Assembly: GCA_018715125.1 (NCBI GenBank)
Contig: DVMF01000060.1
Coordinates: 1 to 62,494 of the forward strand
Direction of reading: 5' to 3'
Length of the DNA: 62,494 bases
Origin: Candidatus Coprousia avicola
GTDB lineage: Bacteria; Actinomycetota; Coriobacteriia; Coriobacteriales; Coriobacteriaceae
Shown: positions 1 to 8,320 of the stretch, in pieces
How the letters are laid out: every line of letters starts with the position of its first letter
How positions within the stretch are numbered: the stretch's first letter is position 1
Notes under the pieces: generated by a model
What the model was told of the DNA's origin: nothing
The model's database searches: none
Seen by the model: only the letters and a program-made list of their open reading frames with translations
Translations under genes and position numbers: made by a program

Positions 1-1181
1 ACTTCGGCTCCCGCGCAGGTGAGAACTTTGCCCAGCTCAAGGCTTTCCATGAGGAGCACGGCAAGAACTGGCCCCTCATGTGCATGGAGTTCTGGGACGG
101 TTGGTTCAACCGTTGGGGCGAGAACGTCATCCGACGCGACGCCCAGGATCTGGCGGACTCCGTGCGCGAGCTTCTTGAGCTCGACGGAAGCCTCAGCCTC
201 TACATGTTCCACGGCGGCACGAACTTTGGTTTCATGAACGGCTGCTCGGCTCGCCATACCCACGACCTGCACCAGGTCACGAGCTACGACTACGACGCAC
301 CGCTCAACGAGGAGGGCAACCCCACCGAGAAGTGGTACAAGCTTCGCGATGTCGTGCGCGACCTCTTCCCCGATGCGTGGACGGCGGAGCCCCTCATCAA
401 GCAGGCTGTTGCGTGTTCCGAGGACGCCCTCACCATGACGGGCCGCACCGGTCTCTTTGAGAACCTTGACAACCTGTCCGAGCCGGTGAGCTCGCTGTAT
501 CCCCAGGCGATGGAGGATATGGGCCAGTCCTATGGCTACACGCTCTATCGCACGCGCATCGAGCGCGATGTGGAGCCGGATGCCGAGGAGCGCATCCGCG
601 TCATCGACGGGCGCGATCGTGCGAAGGTCTACGTGGAGGGCAAGCTCGTCGCCACGCAGTATCAAGAGCACATCGGCGAGGATATCCGCTGCGTGCTTCC
701 GGAGCGCGAGAACCGCCTCGACATCCTTATGGAGAACATGGGCCGCGTCAACTACGGCCATAAGCTTCTGGCCGACACGCAGCACAAGGGCATCCGTACC
801 GGCGTGTGCGTCGACCTCCACTTTGTCCAGAACTGGGAAGCCTATACGCTCCCGCTCGACGATATCTCCTCCATCGATTACGCAGCCGGTTGGGCCGAGG
901 GCACGCCTTCGTTCACCCGCTTCGAGTTCACGCTCGACGAGCCGGCGGATACCTTTATCGACACCACGGGCTTTGGCAAGGGTGTCGCGTTTGTCAACGG
1001 TACCAACGTGGGGCGCTACTGGGAGATCGGTCCCATCGCGACCCTCTACGTGCCGCATGGGCTGACGCGCGCCGGGGTCAACGAGCTCGTTTTGTTCGAA
1101 ACCGAGGGGCACGTCCGCGACGCCATCTCCCTGCGCGCCGAGCCTCTCATCCACACACTCGAGACCGAAGGAGTTGAGTGA
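1..1181 (+). CDS. GH35 beta-galactosidase, C-terminal part (5' truncated by window)
   Basis: A retaining beta-galactosidase of glycoside hydrolase family 35 that releases terminal galactose. The reading frame is open from base 3, so the N-terminal third, including the acid/base glutamate, lies outside the window; 392 residues are visible. The motif MEFWDGWFNRWGE at visible residues 28-40 contains the family nucleophile glutamate, followed by MFHGGTNFGFMNG, also typical of GH35. The remainder forms beta-sandwich domains ending near GRYWEIGP and LYVPHGL. The stop lies one base before the IIB start, so the genes are translationally coupled. Linkage to a mannose-family PTS and AgaS resembles pneumococcal bgaC, which cuts Gal-beta-1,3-HexNAc; that specificity is inferred. 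No export signal can be judged. Confidence 0.93.
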   Translation, partial: FGSRAGENFAQLKAFHEEHGKNWPLMCMEFWDGWFNRWGENVIRRDAQDLADSVRELLELDGSLSLYMFHGGTNFGFMNGCSARHTHDLHQVTSYDYDAPLNEEGNPTEKWYKLRDVVRDLFPDAWTAEPLIKQAVACSEDALTMTGRTGLFENLDNLSEPVSSLYPQAMEDMGQSYGYTLYRTRIERDVEPDAEERIRVIDGRDRAKVYVEGKLVATQYQEHIGEDIRCVLPERENRLDILMENMGRVNYGHKLLADTQHKGIRTGVCVDLHFVQNWEAYTLPLDDISSIDYAAGWAEGTPSFTRFEFTLDEPADTFIDTTGFGKGVAFVNGTNVGRYWEIGPIATLYVPHGLTRAGVNELVLFETEGHVRDAISLRAEPLIHTLETEGVE

Positions 1182-1182
1182 C

Positions 1183-1647
1183 ATGATCGTAGGTGCACGC
1201 GTTGATTTCCGTCTGATCCATGGCCAGGTGGGCAACCTCTGGTCCAACGCTCGTCAGGTGAGCCGCTTCATGGTCGTCGACGATCAGATCGCCGAGGACG
1301 CTACCCAGAAGCAGGTTCTCCGCATGGCCACCCCGGCCACCTGCAAGCTCTCCGTCCTGCCCGTCGACAAGGCCGCGGCCAACATCACCGCTGGCAAGTA
1401 CGACGCGCAGCGCCTGTTCATCGTGGTCAAGAAGCCCGAGACCTATGTCAAGCTCGCTAAGGCTGGCGTCAAGTTTGACCAGATCATTCTCGGCAACATC
1501 ACCTCGATGAACATCGCCAAGAGCTTCAACCGCAACATCAACTGCGGCCAGGACGACATCGACGCCCTGACCGAGCTCCAGAACATGGGCATCCCCATGG
1601 TCATCCAGCTCACCCCGCAGGATAACCCGCAGGACTTCAAGCTCTAA
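1183..1647 (+). CDS. PTS mannose/sorbose-family IIB component
   Basis: Cytoplasmic phosphocarrier of a mannose-family PTS, 154 residues, close to the usual length. The motif VDFRLIHGQVG places the phosphorylatable histidine at residue 13. The protein passes phosphate from IIA to sugar bound by IIC-IID. An upstream in-frame TTG at 1174 is rejected because it abuts the ribosome-binding site GAAGGAG (1167-1173), whereas ATG 1183 sits 9 bases from it. It lies directly after the GH35 gene and before IIC, matching the order of the pneumococcal galactosyl-amino-sugar PTS (gadV-like). The substrate is inferred to be galactosamine, GalNAc or a Gal-HexNAc disaccharide. Confidence 0.93.
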   Translation: MIVGARVDFRLIHGQVGNLWSNARQVSRFMVVDDQIAEDATQKQVLRMATPATCKLSVLPVDKAAANITAGKYDAQRLFIVVKKPETYVKLAKAGVKFDQIILGNITSMNIAKSFNRNINCGQDDIDALTELQNMGIPMVIQLTPQDNPQDFKL

Positions 1648-1742
1648 GTTTCTTTGGTGCTGAGCCGTGAGGGGAGATGCACGGCTTGACATAGCGTAAG
1701 GAATGTACGTTTACGTTCGAGATTGGAAGAAGGAGGAAAACC

Positions 1743-2630
1743 ATGATTGCTTGGTGGCAAATTCTTTTGCTCACCCTCTATGCAGGCTTCCAGATCATGG
1801 ACGAGCTCCACTGGTACTCCAGTGCCGGCTCCGCCGTGTTCTCCGGTTTCATCACCGGCCTGGTAATGGGCGATATGGCAACTGGTCTCTTCATCGGTGG
1901 TAGCATGCAGCTCACCATCCTGGGCGTCGGCACCTTTGGTGGCGCGTCCCGCATCGACGCTAACTCCGGTACCCTCATCGCTACGGCCTTCGCCGTCAGC
2001 GCTGGCATGGACCCGGAGCAGGCGCTCGCCGCCCTCGGCGTGCCGGTGGCCGCTATCCTCGTCTACACCGATATCCTCGGTCGTATGGCCAACACCTTCT
2101 GGGGTCACGCCTGCGATGCCGATATCGAGAAGATGAACTGGAACGCCTACAACGTCCACTACCTCATGGGCGCCGTTTCCTGGATGCTTAGCCGCATGGT
2201 CCCCGTGTTCCTGGCTCTGGCGTTCGGTCAGCCGCTGGTCGAGGCTATCACCACCGCCCTCAACGGCGATCTTGCTTGGCTCGGCACTGGCCTTACGGTT
2301 GCCGGTGGCATGCTCCCCGCAGTGGGCTTCGCCATCCTGCTCCGTTACCTGCCCGTTAAGAAGCACGTTGCCTACCTGATCCTCGGCTTCGTGATCGCTG
2401 CCCTCCTCGGCACCGCCTTCACGAGCATCGCGGGCATCAGCGGCGATGTCGCCACCGTTGCCGGCGCTGCTGGTGCTGAGATCGCTGGCGGCGACTACAA
2501 CTCGCTGTCCATGCTGACGATCGCCCTCATCGGCTTCGCGCTCGCCTACATCTACTATCAGCAGCATCAGGCCGCTCCCGTTGCCGCCGTCGCTGCTGGT
2601 GCGGAGGGAGATGACGACGATGAGCTCTAA
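1743..2630 (+). CDS. PTS mannose/sorbose-family IIC component
   Basis: Integral membrane sugar channel of the mannose-type PTS, 295 residues. It shows long hydrophobic segments and the family-typical stretches LFIGGSMQLT and GVGTFGGASRID near the N-terminus, then a glycine/alanine-rich C-terminal half with an acidic tail. An AGAAGGAGG site lies just upstream of the ATG. A 95-base gap separates it from IIB and contains a TTGACA box at 1686-1691 with no convincing -10. The 3' end overlaps the start of IID by 11 bases, indicating coupled translation. Specificity follows from context only. Confidence 0.93.
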   Translation: MIAWWQILLLTLYAGFQIMDELHWYSSAGSAVFSGFITGLVMGDMATGLFIGGSMQLTILGVGTFGGASRIDANSGTLIATAFAVSAGMDPEQALAALGVPVAAILVYTDILGRMANTFWGHACDADIEKMNWNAYNVHYLMGAVSWMLSRMVPVFLALAFGQPLVEAITTALNGDLAWLGTGLTVAGGMLPAVGFAILLRYLPVKKHVAYLILGFVIAALLGTAFTSIAGISGDVATVAGAAGAEIAGGDYNSLSMLTIALIGFALAYIYYQQHQAAPVAAVAAGAEGDDDDEL

Positions 2631-3441
2631 TACCACTGGCTACAAGCTCACTAAGGCTGACTTCCAGCAGATTAACCGTCGTAACCTTCTCGGCTTCCAG
2701 GCCGGTTGGAACTACGAGCGCATGCAGCACTCCGGTTACCTCTGGATCATCCTGCCCCAGCTCCGCAAGATCTACGGGGACAACACCGAGGCCCTGAAGA
2801 CCGCCGCCCGCACCCAGTGCGCTCCGTTCTTCAACACCTCGAACTTCCTGAACACCATCATCACGGGTATCGACCTCGCCCTCGAGGAGACCGACGGTCT
2901 CGACAGCCTCGAGACGGTCGCTTCGCTGAAGACCGGCCTCATGGGCCCGCTCGCCTCCATCGGCGACTCCATCTTCGGCTCCCTGCTCCCGACCATCTTC
3001 GGCGCTCTTGCCGCCAACATGGCCATGCAGGGCAACCCGCTCGGCATCTTCATCTGGATTGCCGTCAACATCGTGGTCGACTGGTTCCGCTGCAAGCAGA
3101 CCTACATCGCCTACGATCAGGGCATGAAGCTCGTCACCACGATGAGCGACCAGCTGAACGCCATCACCGACGCCGCTACCGTCATGGGCGTCTTCATGGT
3201 GGGCGCGCTTGTCTCCACCAACGTCGGCATCGTCATCACCGCCCCGATCGATCTGGGCGGCGTTACGGTCGACCTGCAGCACATCGCGAACGTCATCTGC
3301 CCCAAGCTCGTGCCTGCGGCGCTCGTTGGCCTCGTGTACTGGCTGCTCGGCAAGAAGGGCATGACCTCGACCAAGGCGATCTTCATCGTCCTGATCCTGG
3401 GCATCGTGCTCGGCGCTCTTGGCTGGGTCGCCAAGGGCTAA
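2620..3441 (+). CDS. PTS mannose/sorbose-family IID component
   Basis: Membrane subunit that pairs with IIC, 273 residues. Family features seen are RRNLLGFQAGWNYERMQHSG near the N-terminus, LKTGLMGPLASIGDS in the middle and a hydrophobic C-terminus ending LGALGWVAKG. ATG 2620 is preferred to ATG 2611 because GGAGGGAG (2603-2610) is 9 bases from the former and touches the latter. It overlaps IIC by 11 bases. A GC-rich hairpin with a short T run follows, so IIA expression may be partly uncoupled from IIB-IIC-IID. Confidence 0.93.
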   Translation: MSSNTTGYKLTKADFQQINRRNLLGFQAGWNYERMQHSGYLWIILPQLRKIYGDNTEALKTAARTQCAPFFNTSNFLNTIITGIDLALEETDGLDSLETVASLKTGLMGPLASIGDSIFGSLLPTIFGALAANMAMQGNPLGIFIWIAVNIVVDWFRCKQTYIAYDQGMKLVTTMSDQLNAITDAATVMGVFMVGALVSTNVGIVITAPIDLGGVTVDLQHIANVICPKLVPAALVGLVYWLLGKKGMTSTKAIFIVLILGIVLGALGWVAKG

Positions 3442-3459
3442 GACCTTCCGGTCTGCGTT

Positions 3460-3495
3460 GCGGCGCCCCGCGCCTCCCGCTCGGGGTGCCGCTTT
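3460..3495 (+). terminator. GC hairpin, weak or partial terminator after IID
   Basis: Arms at 3460-3470 and 3482-3492 pair over 11 bp with one G-T, followed by TTT. The T run is short, so it may attenuate rather than end transcription between IID and the downstream genes. A second small hairpin with a GCGA loop follows at 3496-3509. Confidence 0.45.
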
Positions 3496-3660
3496 CCGTC
3501 GCGAGACGGATTGGAGCGGACGTGCGCCTCACGGTTGGAACCGCGCCGGTTCTTTCCCATTCTCCCGAGGCGTGCGTCCGCTTTTTGTCACACGGGGCAC
3601 GACGCAGGCGCGTTTTGTCCCCCATGGGCGCGCCTGGCGCCCTGAGAGAGAAGGATGCTC

Positions 3661-4284
3661 GTGAATCCCGCCGTTATCGCATTCATCGTGTTTCTCGTTG
3701 TCTACTTCTTGGGCACCGAGGGCGCCAAGCGCTACTATGACATGCGCATCCAGGCCTTTATCTCGACAGGTCTCTACGACGAGGCGTTCAACGATCTCAA
3801 CAGGTTTCTTCCGCGCATTCTTTTCACCACTTACCAGCAGCACAAGTACCGGTTCTTCGTCCATGAGGGCCGCGGCGAGCGCGAGCTCGCCGAGCGTATG
3901 CTCGAGCTGATGCTCCGTATGCGCAACTCAGCCAAGCGCCAAGCAGAAATCGACGCGTTGGCTTTTAACTACTACGCCCAAGCGGGCAACAGGAAGCGTG
4001 CGAAAGAGCTCTTGGCAGACCTCAAGGCCGTCAAGGGTGCCGATCGCGCGGTGATAGCCGACTGCCAGCTCACCTATGACATTGTGTGCGGGCATCGGCA
4101 CGACATGATCGAAAAGATGGAATCCCTGCTTCCCAGCGCGAACGACGCGCAGAAGGGAAAGCTGTATTTTCTGCTGGCGAAGCAGTACGCCAACGCCGGC
4201 AACAAGGAGCGCGCCCGCGCCTACCGTGCGCGCTTCGACGAGCTCAAAGCGGCGCAGCGTCCCCAGGCGCCTGCGGAGGGCTAA
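3661..4284 (+). CDS. Membrane-anchored helical-repeat protein of unknown function
   Basis: I do not recognise this 207-residue protein as a named family. An N-terminal hydrophobic helix (about residues 5-20) is followed by a soluble, strongly helical region in which alanine- and tyrosine-containing units such as LAFNYYAQAGNRKRAKELL and FLLAKQYANAGNKERARAY resemble TPR repeats. It is probably an inner-membrane protein with a cytoplasmic scaffold domain. GTG 3661 is chosen over ATG 3655 because GAGAAGG ends at 3654, touching that ATG. It sits between PTS IID and IIA, an odd place for a non-PTS gene; a role in organising the transporter is only a guess. Confidence 0.7.
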   Translation: MNPAVIAFIVFLVVYFLGTEGAKRYYDMRIQAFISTGLYDEAFNDLNRFLPRILFTTYQQHKYRFFVHEGRGERELAERMLELMLRMRNSAKRQAEIDALAFNYYAQAGNRKRAKELLADLKAVKGADRAVIADCQLTYDIVCGHRHDMIEKMESLLPSANDAQKGKLYFLLAKQYANAGNKERARAYRARFDELKAAQRPQAPAEG

Positions 4285-4411
4285 GTGTTGCGGTCGCTGT
4301 AGCGGCTGCATGTGGTTGACGATTCCGGGACGTCTGCCGACGTCTACCAGATATTACCCACATGGCATCTACCCCGAGGGGTTCGGGGTGTGTATTAAGG
4401 AGGTACCTCTT

Positions 4412-4846
4412 ATGATCGGATTCATTCTTACCGGCCACGGCCACTTCTCCAACGGGCTCAAGAGCGCCATCGACATGGTCGCCGGCGAGCAGCCCGCCTT
4501 CGAGATCGTCCCCTTTGAGGGCGACAAGGCGGGCGAGTACGCCGACACGCTGCGTGCCGCCATCACCAAGATGCGCTCTGAGCAGGACGGCGTCCTCGTC
4601 TTTGTTGACCTTCTGGGCGGCACCCCGTTCAACCAGTCGATGCTCGTCTCCGCCGATGTGGACAACATGGCCGTTGTCGCCGGCACTAACCTGCCGATGC
4701 TCATCGAGCTCATCATGACCCGCAGCGACTCCTCTACCCTCGACGAGCTGGTCGAGAAGGCCGTTCAGGTCGGTAAGGACGGCGTGATCACCATGGCGCT
4801 TCCGACCGCGGGTGACGATGAGGACGACGAAGACGACGAGATGTAG
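4412..4846 (+). CDS. PTS mannose-family IIA component
   Basis: Soluble phosphocarrier of 144 residues that receives phosphate from HPr and passes it to IIB. The start MIGFILTGHGHFSNG places the active histidine at position 9, and FVDLLGGTPFNQS is the second conserved loop. The tail is strikingly acidic (DDEDDEDDEM). A strong site TAAGGAGG (4396-4403) precedes ATG 4412; earlier in-frame codons lack one. It completes the IIB-IIC-IID set and is followed by the GntR regulator. Confidence 0.94.
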   Translation: MIGFILTGHGHFSNGLKSAIDMVAGEQPAFEIVPFEGDKAGEYADTLRAAITKMRSEQDGVLVFVDLLGGTPFNQSMLVSADVDNMAVVAGTNLPMLIELIMTRSDSSTLDELVEKAVQVGKDGVITMALPTAGDDEDDEDDEM

Positions 4847-4919
4847 GATCTGACACCTCGGATCGGGGGCGCCCTCGGGCGTCCCCGACGTGCGTGCCCG
4901 ATGAGCCGGGGAGAGACCC

Positions 4920-5651
4920 ATGGCCATGAGAGCGAAGCGACAGCCGCTCTACGACCAGCTCGTGGATATACTGTCGGAGAAAATCGAATACGAATACCGA
5001 CCCGGCGACCTGATGCCCTCGGAGCGCGAGCTTTCGGAGCGTTACGGGCTGTCGCGCACGACGGTTCGTCTCGCCCTCCAGGAGCTAGAGCGTTTGGGAC
5101 TCGTAGTCAGGCAGCACGGGCGCGGTACCTTTGTGGCCGACCGCTCCGCCCATTCAGCAAATCTTTTGCAGTCGTACAGCTTCACGGACCAGATGCGCGA
5201 GTTGGGGCGCGAGCCCGAGACGACCATCTTGGAGTTCAGCGAGCTCGAGGCCGACGGGAAGATGGCCGAGTGCATGCAGATCCGTCCGGGCGATCGCATC
5301 TTCAAATTGAAGCGCCTCCGTGCGGCTGACGGCATGCCCATGATGGTCGAGCGCTCGTATCTTCCGGTGCGCAAATTCCTCTCGCTCAAGCGTCCGCTTC
5401 TGGAGCGCAAGCCCCTCTACGACATCATCGAGAAGGACTACCACGAAGAGATTCGCGTGGCGGAGGAGGAGTTCTACGCGAGCATCGCCCGTCCCGCGGA
5501 TGCGCGGCTTTTGGGTATCAGCGAGAACGCACCGGTACTCGATTTGGTACGCACGACCTATAACGTTAACAACGAAGTCGTCGAGTACACGCTCTCGGTA
5601 GCGCGCGGCGACCAGTTCAAGTACAAAGTCTTCCACCATCGGCGCGATTAG
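4920..5651 (+). CDS. GntR-family regulator, HutC/UTRA type
   Basis: Sugar-responsive transcription factor of 243 residues. The N-terminal winged helix-turn-helix spans about residues 8-75, with PSERELSERYGLSRTTVRLA as the recognition region. A UTRA effector domain fills about residues 90-240. Such regulators usually sense a phosphorylated amino sugar (NagR, AgaR, PhnF types) and repress adjacent PTS genes. ATG 4920 has GGGGAGAG about 5 bases upstream. Its place between the PTS and AgaS/NagA genes suggests control of this operon; pneumococcal bga loci also carry a GntR repressor. Confidence 0.9.
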   Translation: MAMRAKRQPLYDQLVDILSEKIEYEYRPGDLMPSERELSERYGLSRTTVRLALQELERLGLVVRQHGRGTFVADRSAHSANLLQSYSFTDQMRELGREPETTILEFSELEADGKMAECMQIRPGDRIFKLKRLRAADGMPMMVERSYLPVRKFLSLKRPLLERKPLYDIIEKDYHEEIRVAEEEFYASIARPADARLLGISENAPVLDLVRTTYNVNNEVVEYTLSVARGDQFKYKVFHHRRD

Positions 5652-5684
5652 TGCCGTTTCGACACAAGCAGAAAGGATGCGTGC

Positions 5685-6848
5685 ATGTTTGAGAAGAGCG
5701 TAGAGGAGCTCAAGGCGCTCGGCGCCGATATCACCACGGCCGAGATTGCCCAGCAGCCCGACCTCTGGGAGGACACCTTCCAGATCTACACCGATAACAA
5801 GGCCGCCATCGAGACGTTCTTGGCCGAGGCCAACGCCATGGGCGAGGGGCGCACAGTCGTCGTCTTCACCGGCGCCGGCACCTCTGATTACGTCGGTGAC
5901 ACCTGCGCGAGCTATCTCCGCCGCGCCGGCGATACCGATACGTATGATTTCAAGCCCATCGCCACGACCGATATCGTCGCGGCTCCCTATGACTACCTGC
6001 GCGCCGAGGACCCGACCATCGTGGTCTCGTTCGCCCGCTCGGGCAACAGCCCGGAGAGCCTGGCTGCCGTCGAGATCGCCAAGCAGGTCGTGAAAAACGT
6101 CAAGTTCCTCAACATCACCTGCGCGCCTGAAGGGCGTCTCGCCGTCGAGAGCGCTGACGACCCGGATGCGCTGACGCTCCTCATCCCGCGCGCAAACGAC
6201 AAGGGCTTCGCCATGACCGGCAGCTTCAGCTGCATGACGCTGCTCGCGACCCTCATCTTCGACACCGCGAGCGACGAGCAGAAGAAGGCGTGGGTGTCCG
6301 AGATCGCCGCGATGGGCCGTGAGGTCATCGCACGCGAGGACGAGGTCGCCGCCTTCCTCGCCGGCGACTTCAACCGCGTGACCTACCTTGGCTCCGGCTC
6401 GTTCACCGGTCTCGCCCAGGAGGCCCAGCTCAAGATCCTCGAGCTTGCGCACGGCCTCGTGGCAACCTCGTGGGACAGCTGCATGGGCTATCGCCATGGA
6501 CCCAAGAGCTTCGTTGACGACAAGACGCTCGTCTTCGTCTTTGTGAACAACGACCCCTACACGCGCCAGTACGACCTCGACATTCTGAACGAGATCGACG
6601 GCGACGGCATCGCCCAGAAGACCATCGCCATCCAGCAGGACGTCGAGCCCGCGTTCGCGCACGAGTCGTTCACGTTTACCGGCCACGAGGCGCTGCCCGA
6701 GGGCTACCTCGCTCTGCCGTTCATCATGGTCGGTCAGACGGTGTCGCTCCTGAACTCCGTGCGCGTCGGCAACACCCCCGACACCCCGAGCCCCACGGGC
6801 ACCGTTAACCGTGTGGTCAAAGGCGTGACGATCCATCCGCTGGCGTAA
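5685..6848 (+). CDS. agaS: AgaS-like SIS-domain sugar-phosphate isomerase/deaminase
   Basis: Cytoplasmic enzyme of 387 residues with two SIS domains, the layout of AgaS (galactosamine-6-phosphate deaminase/isomerase giving tagatose-6-phosphate and ammonia). Visible SIS signatures are VVFTGAGTSDYVGDT and VVSFARSGNSPES in the first half and YLGSGSFTGLAQEAQLKILE in the second. AAAGGA precedes the ATG. Together with the downstream deacetylase it gives GalNAc-6-P to GalN-6-P to tagatose-6-P. The LacC- and GatY-like enzymes at 13.7-15.6 kb would take that product to trioses. Confidence 0.88.
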   Translation: MFEKSVEELKALGADITTAEIAQQPDLWEDTFQIYTDNKAAIETFLAEANAMGEGRTVVVFTGAGTSDYVGDTCASYLRRAGDTDTYDFKPIATTDIVAAPYDYLRAEDPTIVVSFARSGNSPESLAAVEIAKQVVKNVKFLNITCAPEGRLAVESADDPDALTLLIPRANDKGFAMTGSFSCMTLLATLIFDTASDEQKKAWVSEIAAMGREVIAREDEVAAFLAGDFNRVTYLGSGSFTGLAQEAQLKILELAHGLVATSWDSCMGYRHGPKSFVDDKTLVFVFVNNDPYTRQYDLDILNEIDGDGIAQKTIAIQQDVEPAFAHESFTFTGHEALPEGYLALPFIMVGQTVSLLNSVRVGNTPDTPSPTGTVNRVVKGVTIHPLA

Positions 6849-6896
6849 CCGACAGCGAACAGCCAGGCGCCTCTGCGCACCTCTCGGCACTATGAG

Positions 6897-6935
6897 CGAT
6901 GCCCGCTTCGCCTCCACGGCGGGCGGGCATCGGTT
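6897..6935 (+). terminator. Hairpin after agaS
   Basis: Arms at 6897-6906 and 6923-6932 form a perfect 10-bp stem, with TTTA following. The T run is short, so this may be a weak terminator or leader structure ahead of the deacetylase gene at 7022. Confidence 0.4.
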
Positions 6936-7021
6936 TATGCGGAAGGGCGCAGGGTATCTAGCATGTAGAGTGTCAATCGACGTCCGCACGGGGACGCCGC
7001 AAGAGTAAGGAGAGCACATCC

Positions 7022-8191
7022 ATGAGCACGTTTGCCATCAAAGCCGATCGATTCGTTCTTCCCGGTGCCACCATGCAGGGCGGCTATCTTACGATCGAGG
7101 ATGGCGTCTTCGGTGCGTGGAGCGCCGAGGAGCCTGACTGCGAGGTTCGCGATTACACGGGCTGCATCGTCGGCCCGGGCCTGGTCGATACGCATATCCA
7201 CGGTTTCTACAACCATGCGACGACCGACCGCGAGGCGGAGGGCATCAACCTCTCGAGCATCGAACTCGCGCGCCGCGGCACGACCTGTTGGCTGCCTACG
7301 ACGTTTACCGAGTCGGTGGAGCAGATCGCTGACTCCTGTGCCGCTATCGCCGCGGCAGATGAGGCGCGCGACGCGGATTTCGTCGGCGCGCACATCGGCG
7401 GCATCTACCTCGAGGGACCCTTCTTCACGATGAAGCACGTGGGCGCTCAGAATCCGGTATACCTCATCGAGCCCGATGTGGACGTGTTCTCTGCTTGGCA
7501 GGAGAAGGCTGGCGGCCGTATCGTTAAGAGCGCGCTCGCCGCCGAGCGCGACGGGGCAGCCGCCTACTGCGCCGCACTCGATGCGATGGGGGTCGTGACG
7601 TCGATCGGCCACTCCGATGCGACGTACGACGAGGTGCTCGCGGTGGTCAACGCGGGTGCGAGCTGCTTTGTGCATACCTACAACGGCCAGCGTGGCCTTC
7701 ATCACCGCGATCCGGGCGTGGTGGGCGCTGCCATGACGACAAACGGCACCTATGCCGAGATTATCTGCGATGGGCGCCATGTGACGCCCGCCGCCATCAA
7801 GGCGCTCGTCACCGCCAAGGGCTGGGATCACACGGTGCTCATCACCGACTGCCTCGGCTGCGGCGGTATGCCCGAGGGCGACTATATGTCCGGCGGCCTG
7901 CCCGTTGTCATGAAGGATGGCCTGTGCTACCTGCGCAACGAGGACGGCACCACCGGCTCCATCGCCGGTTCGGTGCTCACGCTCGCCGAGGGTGTGAAGA
8001 ACATGGTCGATTGGCAGATCGTGACGGCCGAGCAGGCCATCCGGATGGCGACCGAGGTCGCGGCGCGCTCGGCGCGGATCGACGACAAGGTGGGCTTTAT
8101 CAAGCCGGGCCGCAACGCCGACCTCACGATCTTCAACGGCGATATGACCCTTAACGACACGTATGTGAACGGCGTGTCGGTCACCGCTTAG
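7022..8191 (+). CDS. nagA: N-acetylhexosamine-6-phosphate deacetylase (NagA/AgaA family), copy 1
   Basis: Metal-dependent amidohydrolase of 389 residues that removes acetate from GlcNAc-6-P or GalNAc-6-P. The metal and catalytic motifs are present in order: DTHIHG, YLEGPF, IGHSDATY, FVHTYNG, and ITDC in place of the more common TDA. AAGGAGAG lies upstream of ATG 7022. Next to AgaS, a GalNAc-6-P role (AgaA) is more likely than GlcNAc-6-P; a second family member lies at 45.8 kb beside NagB. The two are clearly divergent, supporting different substrates. Confidence 0.9.
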   Translation: MSTFAIKADRFVLPGATMQGGYLTIEDGVFGAWSAEEPDCEVRDYTGCIVGPGLVDTHIHGFYNHATTDREAEGINLSSIELARRGTTCWLPTTFTESVEQIADSCAAIAAADEARDADFVGAHIGGIYLEGPFFTMKHVGAQNPVYLIEPDVDVFSAWQEKAGGRIVKSALAAERDGAAAYCAALDAMGVVTSIGHSDATYDEVLAVVNAGASCFVHTYNGQRGLHHRDPGVVGAAMTTNGTYAEIICDGRHVTPAAIKALVTAKGWDHTVLITDCLGCGGMPEGDYMSGGLPVVMKDGLCYLRNEDGTTGSIAGSVLTLAEGVKNMVDWQIVTAEQAIRMATEVAARSARIDDKVGFIKPGRNADLTIFNGDMTLNDTYVNGVSVTA

Positions 8192-8252
8192 GGCTGGATA
8201 CAAGCATAGTCCGGCCGAGCGCTGCCGCATGGCCGGCGCGCTGGGCAACAAG

Positions 8253-8286
8253 AAAGGCACGGGACCCATTTGGTCCCGTGCCTTTT
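8253..8286. terminator. Bidirectional terminator between nagA and galT
   Basis: Arms 8253-8266 and 8272-8285 form a perfect 14-bp stem with a 5-base loop. A tracts on the left and T tracts on the right let it serve both the rightward nagA and the leftward gal operon. Confidence 0.88.
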
Positions 8287-8320
8287 GCAGTAAGCAGGCG
8301 CTCCGGTAGGGCGGTGCGGG

